Source of the DNA: Mycobacterium mantenii
GTDB taxonomy: Bacteria > Actinomycetota > Actinomycetes > Mycobacteriales > Mycobacteriaceae
Direction of reading: 5' to 3'
DNA: 64,000 bases
Assembly: GCF_010731775.1 (NCBI RefSeq)
Contig: NZ_AP022590.1
Span: forward strand, 434,001-498,000
Part shown: piece after piece, positions 36,625-44,741 of the stretch
Layout of the letters: each line of letters opens with the position of its first letter
Numbering within the stretch: position 1 is the stretch's first letter
Notes under the pieces: model-generated
The model's input: the letters and a program-made list of their open reading frames with translations, nothing else
Databases searched by the model: none
What the model was told of the DNA's origin: nothing
Made by a program: the position numbers and the translations under genes

Positions 36625-37847
36625 CCAACCTGTTGTGGCCCGGAGACCATCGCGCCGGGGAGCACATGACCGATCGGGCGCTGCTGGGATCGATGGTGGC
36701 GGTGGAAGCCGCGTGGCTGAGCGCCCTGGCGGGCGCCGGCCTGGCGCCCGCCGGTTGCGCCGAAGCGGAGATCGCGAACCTGGTCACACCCGACGACTGT
36801 GAATCGCTCGCGGTCGCCGCCGAGGACGGCGGCAACCCGGTCATTCCCCTGGTGACCCTGCTGCGGCAGCGGGCCGAGCCGGCCGTCGCGCCCTGGATTC
36901 ACCGCGGGCTCACCAGTCAGGACGTCCTGGACACGAGCCTGATGCTGGCCGTGCGAGCGGTTGCCGATGAGTTGACAACCCAACTAACACAGCAGATTTC
37001 CACACTGTCCGAACTCGTCACCCGGCACCGGGACACGCCGATGGTGGCCCGCACCCTCACCCAGCACGCCGCACTCACCACGTTTGGCGGCAAGGTCGCC
37101 GGCTGGCTGAACGGAGTCATCGACGCGTTCGTGCGGCTGGCCGCGCTGACCACACCGATCCAACTCGGCGGCGCCGCCGGAACATTGGCCGCGACGACGG
37201 AGCTGGCGGCATTGATGACCGGCACGACCGACCCGGCCGGCGTCTCGCTGCAGTTAGTACAAAGCACCGCAACCACATTGGGCTTGGCTGCGCGGCCGCC
37301 GTGGCACACCAGCCGCGCACCCGTCACCGCGGCCGGCGACGCCTTCGTCGGCTGCACCGACTCCTGGGGCCGCATCGCCTCGGACATCGTCACCCTGGTC
37401 CGACCGGAGATCGCCGAACTCAGTGAGCCGGCAACCGGGAACCGCGGCGGCTCGTCGTCGATGCCGCACAAGCGAAACCCGGTGCTGTCCATCCTGATCC
37501 GCCGTGCCGCCATCGCGGCACCGCCATTGGCCGCGACGCTGCACACCGCCGCGGCGCTAGCCAACGACGAGCGGCCCGACGGGGCGTGGCATGCCGAATG
37601 GGACACCCTGCGCCCGCTGGGCCGGCGCAGCGTCGTCGCGGGATCCCAGAGTGGGGAACTGCTCGCCGGATTGACCGTACATACGCAGCGGATGGCCGAA
37701 AACGTCAATGCCGCAGACATTGCGGGCGAACAGCGGGCGATCGCCGAGCTGGCGGGCAAGGAGCCGTCCGCCGCCTACTTCGGCGCCGCCGGCCGGTTGA
37801 TCGACGACTGCCTGAGCCGTGCGGCAGCGGTGCTCGCTCAGCGCTGA
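36621..37847 (+). CDS. pcaB: 3-Carboxy-cis,cis-muconate cycloisomerase
   Basis: A 408-residue fumarase/argininosuccinate-lyase superfamily enzyme that closes carboxymuconate to the gamma-lactone, the step after PcaHG. It has HRGLTSQDVLDTSLML and the superfamily signature GSSSMPHKRNP. Start overlaps the pcaG stop (ATGA). A larger in-frame ORF beginning at 35895 is a shadow through pcaG. The remaining pathway genes (pcaC, pcaD, pcaIJ, pcaF) are not in the window. Confidence 0.92.
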   Translation: MTNLLWPGDHRAGEHMTDRALLGSMVAVEAAWLSALAGAGLAPAGCAEAEIANLVTPDDCESLAVAAEDGGNPVIPLVTLLRQRAEPAVAPWIHRGLTSQDVLDTSLMLAVRAVADELTTQLTQQISTLSELVTRHRDTPMVARTLTQHAALTTFGGKVAGWLNGVIDAFVRLAALTTPIQLGGAAGTLAATTELAALMTGTTDPAGVSLQLVQSTATTLGLAARPPWHTSRAPVTAAGDAFVGCTDSWGRIASDIVTLVRPEIAELSEPATGNRGGSSSMPHKRNPVLSILIRRAAIAAPPLAATLHTAAALANDERPDGAWHAEWDTLRPLGRRSVVAGSQSGELLAGLTVHTQRMAENVNAADIAGEQRAIAELAGKEPSAAYFGAAGRLIDDCLSRAAAVLAQR

Positions 37848-38485
37848 TAAATGCTGGCCAGCCAGATGTGCAGCAGCGTGTCGATCACCCGGTCTTCGGG
37901 GATCGCCTGATCCTCGGCGGTGAAGGCCGCGGCCATCATCCGCTCGCTCAACATGTTGAGCGCCACGGACAGCTCCGCGGCCGGGATGGTGTCGGGGGCG
38001 GCGCCGCGTCCGCGCTCGGACTTGATCGCGATGGTGGTGTAAGAGATCCACTTGTTCATCAGTGCGGACCACAGCTGCCGCACCTCGGGGTTGGTCGCCT
38101 TGGCCGCGGCGCCCGCGACCGCGACCGCCCGGTGCGATCCGGACACCTCGAAGAACGACTCGATGCGTGCCCGCCAGATCGCCTCGGGGTCGCCCGAAGA
38201 CACGACGTCGAGCGCCCGCAGCGCCGCCTGCGCCTTGGCGTTCATCTGGTCGAGCAGCGACAGCAGCACCGCGTTCTTCGACCGGAAATAGAAGTAGAAG
38301 GTGGGCCGGGAAATTCCGGCGCCTTTTGCTAGATCGTCGACGGAAAAGTCGGCCAGCGGTCGTTCCTCCAGCAGCCGCTCGGCGGTGGCAAGTATCGCTT
38401 GTTCGCGGTCGTCACCGGAGTGGTGCGACGCGCGGCGGCCCCGCGAGGCCTGCAGATACTTTGTTTGTGTCGGGAGGTCGGACAC
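37838..38485 (-). CDS. TetR family regulator, EthR-like
   Basis: A 215-residue repressor matching M. tuberculosis EthR along most of its length: RGRRASHHSGDDREQAILATAERLL, SVDDLAKGAGISRPTFYFYFRSK, then the ligand domain with NKWISYTTIAI and LDTLLHIWLASIYQR (all recalled). EthR represses the Baeyer-Villiger monooxygenase ethA; no such gene is adjacent here. It overlaps the pcaB 3' end by 10 bp, tail to tail. It may be a paralogue with a different target. Confidence 0.85.
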   Translation of the reverse strand: MSDLPTQTKYLQASRGRRASHHSGDDREQAILATAERLLEERPLADFSVDDLAKGAGISRPTFYFYFRSKNAVLLSLLDQMNAKAQAALRALDVVSSGDPEAIWRARIESFFEVSGSHRAVAVAGAAAKATNPEVRQLWSALMNKWISYTTIAIKSERGRGAAPDTIPAAELSVALNMLSERMMAAAFTAEDQAIPEDRVIDTLLHIWLASIYQR

Positions 38486-38582
38486 GCCCGTTACTGTTGG
38501 GCACGTCGATATACGTCAACGAAACTGTTGATGAAAACCAGCAATAATGTCGATTAAGAACGTCGCTTTGCTGAACGACGTT

Positions 38583-38846
38583 TCAGTCGGCCACCGCGAT
38601 TTCGATCGCCAGGCACTCGCTCAGTGCGTGCGCGGCCGCCCAATCACCGCCACACACGGCGCGCTCGAGTTCGTCGACCAGCGGGCTGTCGGCACCCAGG
38701 TCGGCCAGCCACGCCGCTACCGTCGCCGTGATCTGGTGCGCGGGTACCCGAGCGATGTGTCCTTTGTGGAGGCGGTCGGTCAGCTGGTAAATCGTGGCCG
38801 TCGGCCTGCGCTGCGGCCAATGAACCATCCATTTCGGTGAATTCAT
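38583..38846 (-). CDS. Small conserved mycobacterial protein
   Basis: An 87-residue soluble protein (MNSPKWMVHWPQRRPTATIY, ARVPAHQITATVAAWLADLG, DWAAAHALSECLAIEIAVAD). An upstream in-frame ATG adds nine residues. The composition and helices suggest a small structured domain. I do not recognise a named family. It is separated from the EthR-like gene by 97 bp, which holds no clear operator. Confidence 0.55.
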   Translation of the reverse strand: MNSPKWMVHWPQRRPTATIYQLTDRLHKGHIARVPAHQITATVAAWLADLGADSPLVDELERAVCGGDWAAAHALSECLAIEIAVAD

Positions 38847-39025
38847 CGTCCCCTCCCCGCTAGCCTCGACCACTCATCCGACCCCGCCCGCGTCTTCAGC
38901 TCTAGGGCACAATAGTACGTCTGTACCAATGCGGTGGTCGGCATTTTCGCCGTGCGAGATCCCGTTTTTTTCAAGTCTTTGGTCATCGGATCGCCTACCT
39001 GGTCCTACATAAGTCAACTGGCCGA

Positions 39026-39256
39026 TCAACGCCGCGCCAGCGTGGCGCGTCCGCGGGCCATGATGCGTTCCAAAACGTTGTGGGACAGGTCGCCGTCGTT
39101 GGCCACCCGGGCGAGACCCCGCCGCCGCAGGAACATGTCGAGCCGTCGATCCGGTGACCAATCGGCATAAATTGACCCGAAGTAGTGCGACTGCAGGAAA
39201 TCCGACGCCAACGCGTCGAGGTCGGACTCCGTCAACAACGGTGGGTTAGCACCCAT
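39026..39256 (-). CDS. Small hypothetical protein
   Basis: A 76-residue basic protein (MGANPPLLTESDLDALASDF, SIYADWSPDRRLDMFLRRRGLARV). I use the ATG with AAAGGAG ten bases upstream; a longer frame to 39316 has no ribosome binding site. Family unknown to me, although the pattern is well conserved-looking. Between this gene and 38846 an inverted GTAC-GTCT-GTAC sequence lies near 38915. Confidence 0.5.
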   Translation of the reverse strand: MGANPPLLTESDLDALASDFLQSHYFGSIYADWSPDRRLDMFLRRRGLARVANDGDLSHNVLERIMARGRATLARR

Positions 39257-39401
39257 AACCGGCAAGCTCCTTTGTTCTTCCCGCAACTGCCGCAGCCAAG
39301 TTTTGTCAGGGGGCATAACTAAACCGTCACGCAGAGATTGCGGAACGGGCCCAAAGTCGGCCGGGGGCGCAAAGGCGAAGGTTGAAGCGTTGCAGCGGTT
39401 G

Positions 39402-40241
39402 TCAGGCGGTGCCCGGCCCCGCCGGTTTGTGCGCGACGATGGCGACGGCGGCCAACCGGTTGCGATGTTTGTGGAACGTGCGGCGCATCGTCAGGACCCG
39501 CTTGCGGGCGTCGCGGTGCACGAGCACGTTCCTGGCGAATCGCAGCGCACCGAACAGCCCCTCGTCGGAGACCAGCCGGCGCGGCTGCAGCAGCGCCATG
39601 GGCGCGGTCGCCACCTGATCGACCACCAACCCGTGCTCGGCGAGCAGTTTCGACCACTCCGCAACCGTCAAGGGACGGGCGTTGACCTTGATCGCCCGGG
39701 CGAGCGCCTGCCGGATGTCGGTGCTGATGTCCTCCGGCACGTCGTCCGGAGTGAGGGCGAGTTCGTGGATCGCGTAGCGCCCGCCCGGCCGCAACAACCG
39801 GGCCGCCTCGGCGACGATCGCCGCCTTGGCCGCGTCGCCCTGCATGCTCAGCATCGCCTCGCCGATGACCACATCGCTGCAGGCGTCGGGCAATCCGGTG
39901 GCGGCCGCGTCCGCAACCTGCACGGCCGCGTTTTGCGCACCGAAATCGCTGAGCACGCCGCGCACCACGTTGGCCGCGTCCGGGTCACCCTCGGCGCCGA
40001 CGTACGACCGCGGCCCCCTGGCCACGATCTCGGTGGCGGTGCGGCCCAGGCCGGGTGCCAGTTCGACGACGTCGGCGCCGGTCAGCTCCGCGCGGGACAG
40101 CAGCGTGCGGGTCAGCTCGACACCGCCGGGGCGCAGCACGCGCTTACCGAGCCGCGCCAGCAGCCAATGCCCTGCGACCGCGTCGTCGGCGCGGTTCGAG
40201 GACGGTAGCGGCAGTTCGGAACCTGCTCGTTGTCCTGGCAT
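39402..40241 (-). CDS. SAM-dependent methyltransferase
   Basis: A 279-residue class I methyltransferase. It has the SAM motif VVELAPGLGRTATEIVARG, the acidic strand-2 end (YVGAEGDPDAA) and the motif-IV-like CSDVVIGEAMLSMQGD, then RLLRPGGRYAIHEL. The order of neighbours suggests it corresponds to Rv2622 of M. tuberculosis. Its start touches the DUF2249 stop (TGATG), so the two form an operon divergent from the ferredoxin gene. Substrate unknown. Confidence 0.8.
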   Translation of the reverse strand: MPGQRAGSELPLPSSNRADDAVAGHWLLARLGKRVLRPGGVELTRTLLSRAELTGADVVELAPGLGRTATEIVARGPRSYVGAEGDPDAANVVRGVLSDFGAQNAAVQVADAAATGLPDACSDVVIGEAMLSMQGDAAKAAIVAEAARLLRPGGRYAIHELALTPDDVPEDISTDIRQALARAIKVNARPLTVAEWSKLLAEHGLVVDQVATAPMALLQPRRLVSDEGLFGALRFARNVLVHRDARKRVLTMRRTFHKHRNRLAAVAIVAHKPAGPGTA

Positions 40242-40552
40242 CAAATCTCCTGCCGCGCAGAGGTTTCCACCGGCTCCAGGGCCAGCTCGAGATGTCCGGG
40301 GTGGCGCACGGGGGGTGGGGTGTCGATGAGTTTACCGATCCGGATCCGCCAGACGGACGGGCCTTTGTCGAGGTACTCCCAGTCGTAACCGCCGGGATAG
40401 TCGGCCTCGAATTCGTCGTGCAGGTGCCTGGGGTCGTGGTTGTTGACCAGAACGAACGAGTCGCCGACTTGCAGCGCGGCATAGGTGGCGAAGATGGTCG
40501 GGTGCTTTTCCGGCTTGCGCAGCTGGCGTACGTCAAGTTCGTTGGCGGCCAT
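40241..40552 (-). CDS. DUF2249 domain protein
   Basis: A 103-residue protein of the DUF2249 family (LDVRQLRKPEKHPTIFATYAAL, DSFVLVNNHDPRHLHDEFEADYPGGYDWEYLDKGPSVWRIRI). The family has a TusA-like fold and often sits near hemerythrin, nitrosative-stress and iron-sulfur genes. The start is the internal ATG at 40552. First gene of the operon with the methyltransferase, under the 28-bp palindrome shared with fdxA. Confidence 0.85.
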   Translation of the reverse strand: MAANELDVRQLRKPEKHPTIFATYAALQVGDSFVLVNNHDPRHLHDEFEADYPGGYDWEYLDKGPSVWRIRIGKLIDTPPPVRHPGHLELALEPVETSARQEI

Positions 40553-40573
40553 GGGTTCTCCGACCTTTGCTCT

Positions 40574-40601
40574 AGTTTTCACAAGTACCCTTGTGTAAAC
40601 T
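40574..40601. promoter_or_regulatory. 28-bp palindromic operator between DUF2249 and fdxA
   Basis: Inner arms CACAAG/CTTGTG with a TACC centre are perfect; outer arms AGTTTT/TAAACT extend the symmetry with one mismatch. It fills half of the 56-bp space between two divergent start codons, so one protein bound here could control both. The HTH protein encoded at 40990 is the natural candidate. Confidence 0.65.
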
Positions 40602-40608
40602 CTAGCGC

Positions 40609-40965
40609 ATGACCTACGTGATCGGAAAGCCATGCATCGATGTGATGGACCGCGCATGCGTCGACGAATGCCCGGTGGATTGTATTTACGAAGGCGGCCG
40701 GGCGCTCTACATTCATCCCGACGAATGCGTGGATTGCGGCGCGTGTGAACCGGTCTGTCCGGTGGAGGCGATTTACTACGAAGATGACCTGCCTGAGGAT
40801 CTCAAACCCTACCTGGCCGACAATGAGGCATTCTTCGCTGAAACGCTGCCGGGTCGCGACGCCCCCCTGGGGTCCCCGGGTGGGGCCGGCAAGCTCGGTC
40901 CGCTCGGGGTCGACACACCTCTGGTGGCCGGCCAGCCCAGTGCCAGCCATTCGGACGGGGCGTGA
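40609..40965 (+). CDS. fdxA: 7Fe ferredoxin
   Basis: A 118-residue electron carrier. Cysteines 9, 17, 21 and 25 and 40, 43, 46 and 50 give the [3Fe-4S] and [4Fe-4S] binding patterns of actinobacterial FdxA/FdxC, and the flank GKPCIDVMDRACVDECPVD is canonical. An alanine/proline/glycine-rich C-terminal tail of about 30 residues is the usual extension. It lies under the 28-bp palindrome and 24 bp upstream of a regulator. Confidence 0.9.
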   Translation: MTYVIGKPCIDVMDRACVDECPVDCIYEGGRALYIHPDECVDCGACEPVCPVEAIYYEDDLPEDLKPYLADNEAFFAETLPGRDAPLGSPGGAGKLGPLGVDTPLVAGQPSASHSDGA

Positions 40966-40989
40966 AGGACTAGAAGCGGGAGGGGCCCT

Positions 40990-41697
40990 TTGAAATCCCA
41001 CAATTCCCAGAAGGCACAGGACTCGTCGACCGGGGAATTGGCCGGCCGGCGGCGCGCCGTGATGCGGCTGCTGCGGGCCTCGCCGGATCCGATGAGCATC
41101 GCGGGCATCGCCCGCGTGCTGGACGTACACCCCAACACCGTCCGCTTCCACCTCGACAGCCTGGTCGCTGACGGGCAGGTGGAGCACGTCGAGCTGGATC
41201 GGAAGGGGCCGGGACGCCCACCGCTGATGTTTCGCGCGGTCCGGCAGATGGATCGCGGCGGGACGCGACACTATCGGCTGCTGGCCGAGATCCTGGCCAT
41301 GGCCTTCGCCGACGAACGCGACCCCGCGCCCAAGGCCCTGGCGGCGGGCCGCGCCTGGGGGCACAAGGTGGATGCCGAACTGCACCCGATGCCCGATGAC
41401 GCCGACGGCGCCGACGGCGCCGAAGAGGCGATCGCCCGCTTGATCGATGTGCTCGACGAACTCGGCTTCGCCCCCGAGCGCCGGGTGAACAACGGACAGC
41501 AGCAGGTCGGGCTGCGGCACTGCCCCTTTCTCGAACTGGCCGAGAGCTCCTCGAGCGTCGTCTGCCCGGTGCATCTGGGCCTGATGCAAGGAGCCATGGA
41601 GACCTGGGGAGCACCCGTCTCGGTGGACCGGCTCGACCCGTTCGTCGAGCCGGATCTGTGTCTGGCTCACCTGACACTGCAGGGAGCGGCCAAATGA
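40990..41697 (+). CDS. HTH regulator with C-terminal cysteine cluster, SufR-like
   Basis: A 235-residue regulator. The winged HTH is RRRAVMRLLRASPDPMSIAGIARVLDVHPNTVRFHLDSLVADGQV. The C-terminal part has Cys and His in RHCPFLELAESSSSVVCPVHLGLMQG and DLCLAHL, a layout like the iron-sulfur-binding tail of SufR. The TTG start follows GGGAGGGG. The order agrees with Rv2621c. It probably senses iron-sulfur status, NO or O2 and controls fdxA and the DUF2249 operon; that is inference. Confidence 0.78.
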   Translation: MKSHNSQKAQDSSTGELAGRRRAVMRLLRASPDPMSIAGIARVLDVHPNTVRFHLDSLVADGQVEHVELDRKGPGRPPLMFRAVRQMDRGGTRHYRLLAEILAMAFADERDPAPKALAAGRAWGHKVDAELHPMPDDADGADGAEEAIARLIDVLDELGFAPERRVNNGQQQVGLRHCPFLELAESSSSVVCPVHLGLMQGAMETWGAPVSVDRLDPFVEPDLCLAHLTLQGAAK

Positions 41698-42119
41698 GCA
41701 CCGGCACGGCGACTGCCGTTGCGCTGACCTTCATCTGGCTCGGCATGGTGCTCGCCATCTCGTTCCTGGAGGCCCCGCTGAAATTCCGGGCGCCCAATGT
41801 GACGCTGCAGATCGGGCTCGGCATCGGGCGGCTGGTGTTTCGCGCGCTCAACACCGTCGAGGTGGCTTTCGCCCTCGTCATCGGGGCCATCGTGGTGGCC
41901 GGTCCGACCCCGGCGGGCGTCAGGGTGGCGATCGCCGTCGCCGTGGCCGCACTGGCCATCCAGCTGGTCGCGGTGCGCCCCGCGCTGACCCGTCGGGCGG
42001 ACAGGGTGCTCGCCGGATCGGACGGGCCGCGTTCCCGGGCCCACTACGGGTACGTCGCCTTGGAGGCGGGCAAAGTCATCGGCCTCATCGCGGCGGGGAT
42101 ACTGCTACTGAGCGGCTAA
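41694..42119 (+). CDS. Conserved membrane protein (Rv2620c-like)
   Basis: A 141-residue protein with four hydrophobic segments (VALTFIWLGMVLAISFLE, TVEVAFALVIGAIVVAG, VAIAVAVAALAIQLVAV, VIGLIAAGILLLSG). Starts within the regulator stop (ATGA). The length equals that I recall for Rv2620c. No transport or enzyme motif is visible; function unknown. Confidence 0.75.
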   Translation: MSTGTATAVALTFIWLGMVLAISFLEAPLKFRAPNVTLQIGLGIGRLVFRALNTVEVAFALVIGAIVVAGPTPAGVRVAIAVAVAALAIQLVAVRPALTRRADRVLAGSDGPRSRAHYGYVALEAGKVIGLIAAGILLLSG

Positions 42120-42169
42120 CAGCAACCCTCAAGGCCTCATGAGGGCCTATCAACTTCGAAGGACCCATT

Positions 42170-42514
42170 ATGGATTCCATCTCGCTGACCGACCTCTCGT
42201 CCGAAAAGATCGCCGAGGCCAAGCAATCGCACAGCGGGCGGGCCGCCCACACCATTCATGGCGGTCACACCCATGAGCTTCGCCAGACCGTGCTGGCCCT
42301 GCTCGCCGGGCACGACCTGTCCGAACACGACAGCCCCGGTGAGGCGACGCTGCAGGTGCTGCAGGGTCACGTGCGGCTGACGACCAACGGCGACGCCTGG
42401 GACGGCAAGGCCGGTGAATACGTCGCGATTCCCACCGAACGGCACGCCCTGCACGCGGTCGAGGATTCGGTGGTCCTGCTGACCGTGCTGAAGACCATTC
42501 CCGCGGCGCACTAG
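42170..42514 (+). CDS. Cupin domain protein (Rv2619c-like)
   Basis: A 114-residue small beta-barrel protein. HTHELRQTVLALLAGHDLSEHDSPGEATLQVLQGHVRL and the EYVAIPTERHALHAVEDSVV strand contain the cupin glycine and histidine positions; some metal-binding histidines are present. Lies 50 bp after the membrane protein, in the regulator operon. Such cupins commonly bind a metal or small effector; no reaction is predictable. Confidence 0.78.
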   Translation: MDSISLTDLSSEKIAEAKQSHSGRAAHTIHGGHTHELRQTVLALLAGHDLSEHDSPGEATLQVLQGHVRLTTNGDAWDGKAGEYVAIPTERHALHAVEDSVVLLTVLKTIPAAH

Positions 42515-42520
42515 CCGACG

Positions 42521-43462
42521 ATGCTGTCGACGCCCTGGTCAACGAATTTCGGTCTGCGGGTACCCATCGTCAATGCCCCGATGGGCGGGGTGGCCGGCGG
42601 CCGCCTGGCCGCCGCGGTCACGGGGGCCGGTGGCCTCGGCATGGTCGGCATGGGCAGCGTCGCGTCCAGGGAGTTGCTCGCCGAGCAGCTTCGGCACGTC
42701 GACGGGCGGTTCGGCATCGGCATGGTCGACTGGGTGATGCGCAACGAGGCCGGGCTGCTCGAGGACGCGCTAGCCGCCCGCCCGGCCCTGTTGTCGGTCA
42801 GCTTCGGAACGGACTGGTCTTGGGTCGCCAAGGCGCATGACGCCGGAATCCCCACCGTCACACAGGTTTACGACGCCGTCGGGGCCCGGCGGGCCGTCGA
42901 CGCCGGCGTCGACATCCTGGTCGCGCGCGGATCCGAGGGTGGCGGGCACGGCGAGGACAAGCTGGGGCTGCTGCCGCTGCTGGACGCCGTTCTGGATGCC
43001 GTCACCGTCCCGGTGCTGGCCGGCGGCGGTGTCGCCTCGGCGCGCAGCCTGGCCGCGGTGCTGGCCGCCGGTGCCAGCGGGGCGTGGGTGGGCACCCGGT
43101 TGTCGGCATGCCCGGAGGCGCTGACCGGCGACGCCGGGCGCCGGGCCCTGGTCGCGGCCACCGAAACCGACACCGCCGTCACCCGGGTCTTCGACGTCGC
43201 CAAGGGTCTGCCCTGGCCGGCGCGGTTCCCGTCGCGGGTGTTGGCCAACGATTTCGTCGAGCACTGGACGGGTCACGAGGAAGCGATGGACGCGGGGGCC
43301 TGCGACCAGCTGGCCGCCGCGATCGCCGCCGGGGACTGCCGGATCGCGCCGGTGGATGCCGGTCAGGGCGTCGGGATGATCCGCGGCGATGCCTCGGTGG
43401 CCGACGTCATCGACGAGATGTGTACGGGCGCTGAAGGATTGCTGTCCGGGTGGAGCTCGTAG
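42521..43462 (+). CDS. Nitronate monooxygenase family flavoprotein
   Basis: A 313-residue FMN-dependent TIM-barrel enzyme of the NMO/2-nitropropane dioxygenase family. The FMN phosphate site LAGGGVASARSLAAVLAAGASGAWVGTR, the VNAPMGGVAGG start and VARGSEGGGHGED are clear. It starts 6 bp after the cupin stop. These enzymes detoxify alkyl nitronates such as propionate 3-nitronate. Its 3' end overlaps the truncated regulator by about 100 bp. Confidence 0.85.
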   Translation: MLSTPWSTNFGLRVPIVNAPMGGVAGGRLAAAVTGAGGLGMVGMGSVASRELLAEQLRHVDGRFGIGMVDWVMRNEAGLLEDALAARPALLSVSFGTDWSWVAKAHDAGIPTVTQVYDAVGARRAVDAGVDILVARGSEGGGHGEDKLGLLPLLDAVLDAVTVPVLAGGGVASARSLAAVLAAGASGAWVGTRLSACPEALTGDAGRRALVAATETDTAVTRVFDVAKGLPWPARFPSRVLANDFVEHWTGHEEAMDAGACDQLAAAIAAGDCRIAPVDAGQGVGMIRGDASVADVIDEMCTGAEGLLSGWSS

Positions 43463-44037
43463 GGTGGACTATTGGGGCCGGGCGTGAGCACGACGCAGCA
43501 CCGGCCCCGGTTCGGGCAGAGGCGCGCGTCGGGCCGGTGCGGTCCGAGCGCATCGGCCACGCCGGTGATCAGCGCGTGGTTCATGGTGCAGGCCAGTTCC
43601 GTCTGCTCCTGTGCCAGTGCGTGGAACGGGCAATTGGCGAGCTTGACCTCACCGTCGCGGAACCGCGGCTCGTAGCCGTACCGGCTCAGCACCCGGACCG
43701 CCCGCTTCACGGCGGCGGCAGCGTCCTGCGGGGGCGCTGGGGCCGAGGACCCCACCGCTGCAGTGGCACCCATCGTTCGGCCGTACTCGCGGGCGACACC
43801 GTTGAGGACCTCGGCGACCGGCTCGCCGGTATCGGCCGAGCGGGCGATGGCCGTCGCCATTGACCGCCCGGCCAGCTCGTACTCCCGCTGCGGAAGGCTG
43901 ACCGCGATGTCGCGGCGCGTCCTGCGATACAGCTTGGAGGTACGTCCGGCGCCGGGGCCCGAGCGACCGGACAGGCGCGCGTAATCGGCTTCCAGCAGGC
44001 CCTCGGCGGTGAGCCGGTCCAGGTGAAACTTCCGGCA
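43363..44037 (-). pseudogene. 5'-truncated HTH regulator (Rv2618-like)
   Basis: An open frame on the minus strand begins, without start codon after a TGA, with RKFHLDRLTAEGLLEADYAR, the second half of an ArsR/HTH DNA-binding domain, and continues through TSKLYRRTRRDIAVSLPQREYELAGRS into a cysteine-rich effector domain (LANCPFHALAQEQTELACTM, RLCPNRGRCC). The first part of the HTH is missing. An internal ATG at 43860 would make a 165-residue remnant with no DNA-binding domain. Position and order agree with Rv2618. Confidence 0.68.
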
Positions 44038-44174
44038 TCATCATCGACCTGGTCACCGGCCCCGGCTTCTACGACGTCGCGCTGCGCGACTTCGGTCTGC
44101 TCGCCGGCGCCGTCGCACTGGCCCGGCTGGCGCAGGGGGTGCACAGCGGCAGCATCGGAGCCGGCGCGCGATAG
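44034..44174 (+). pseudogene. 3' fragment of a membrane-protein gene (Rv2617c-like)
   Basis: The last 45 or so codons of a gene: IIIDLVTGPGFYDVALRDFG, then LLAGAVALARLAQGVHSGS and IGAGAR before TAG. It has one membrane segment and no start codon; the frame begins within the truncated regulator. In M. tuberculosis a membrane-protein gene divergent from the regulator occupies this place. It looks like the other edge of the same deletion. Confidence 0.55.
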
Positions 44175-44183
44175 CGCCCGCCG

Positions 44184-44684
44184 TCACACCGCGCGCAGGT
44201 AGCGCTTGGCGATGACGCGCTGGCCCAGCTTCACCACCGGCCCGCCGGCCTTGCCCCACCAGGTGGCGGGCCGGGAGAAGGCCGACACCTCCGCGTACAC
44301 CGCCGAGGTGACCGGGTCGTGGCGAACCACGAAGCGTTCCTCGCCGGACTCGGGATGACCGGGCAGGGTGCCGTAGCCGAAGCCCCGGATATCGGGTTCG
44401 TCGACGACGTAGACGACGCGGCAGGGCGCGGGCAGAAAGCCCATCTTCACCACCACCACCGCGTCGACGACGGCGATCTCGGAGCTGGCCCGCACGCGCA
44501 GCCCGGATCCGCGCTGCATGCCCCAGCGCATGACGGCGGCGGCGGCTTGCTCGAAACGCTGCCGGCCCGTGCCGATTTGGCGCTCGGCGTGTTGATGGTC
44601 GTATCCGGCGGGCAGCTCACCGGTCGCCGTTGCCCCCACTTCGGAGTAGGTCAGGGGAAGTTCCTTGAGCGCTCGCAGGTCCAC
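44184..44684 (-). CDS. DUF1990 family protein (Rv2616-like)
   Basis: A 166-residue protein (VDLRALKELPLTYSEVGATA, RFEQAAAAVMRWGMQRGSGLRV, GFGYGTLPGHPESGEERFVVRHDP). This is the DUF1990 pattern, with a fold resembling SRPBCC proteins. The GTG at 44684 gives the length I recall for Rv2616; an in-frame ATG at 44720 is an alternative. It is divergent from the aldo/keto reductase. Function unknown. Confidence 0.75.
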   Translation of the reverse strand: MDLRALKELPLTYSEVGATATGELPAGYDHQHAERQIGTGRQRFEQAAAAVMRWGMQRGSGLRVRASSEIAVVDAVVVVKMGFLPAPCRVVYVVDEPDIRGFGYGTLPGHPESGEERFVVRHDPVTSAVYAEVSAFSRPATWWGKAGGPVVKLGQRVIAKRYLRAV

Positions 44685-44741
44685 GTGCTCAGCTTGCCAC
44701 GCCGAGATGCGTAACCGCATTCGGCGCGTACGGTCGGAGAA

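Noticed and set aside
35895..37847. 650-codon frame over pcaG and pcaB
   Set aside because: Only the part from 36621 matches PcaB; the rest is a wrong-frame reading of pcaG including its repeats.
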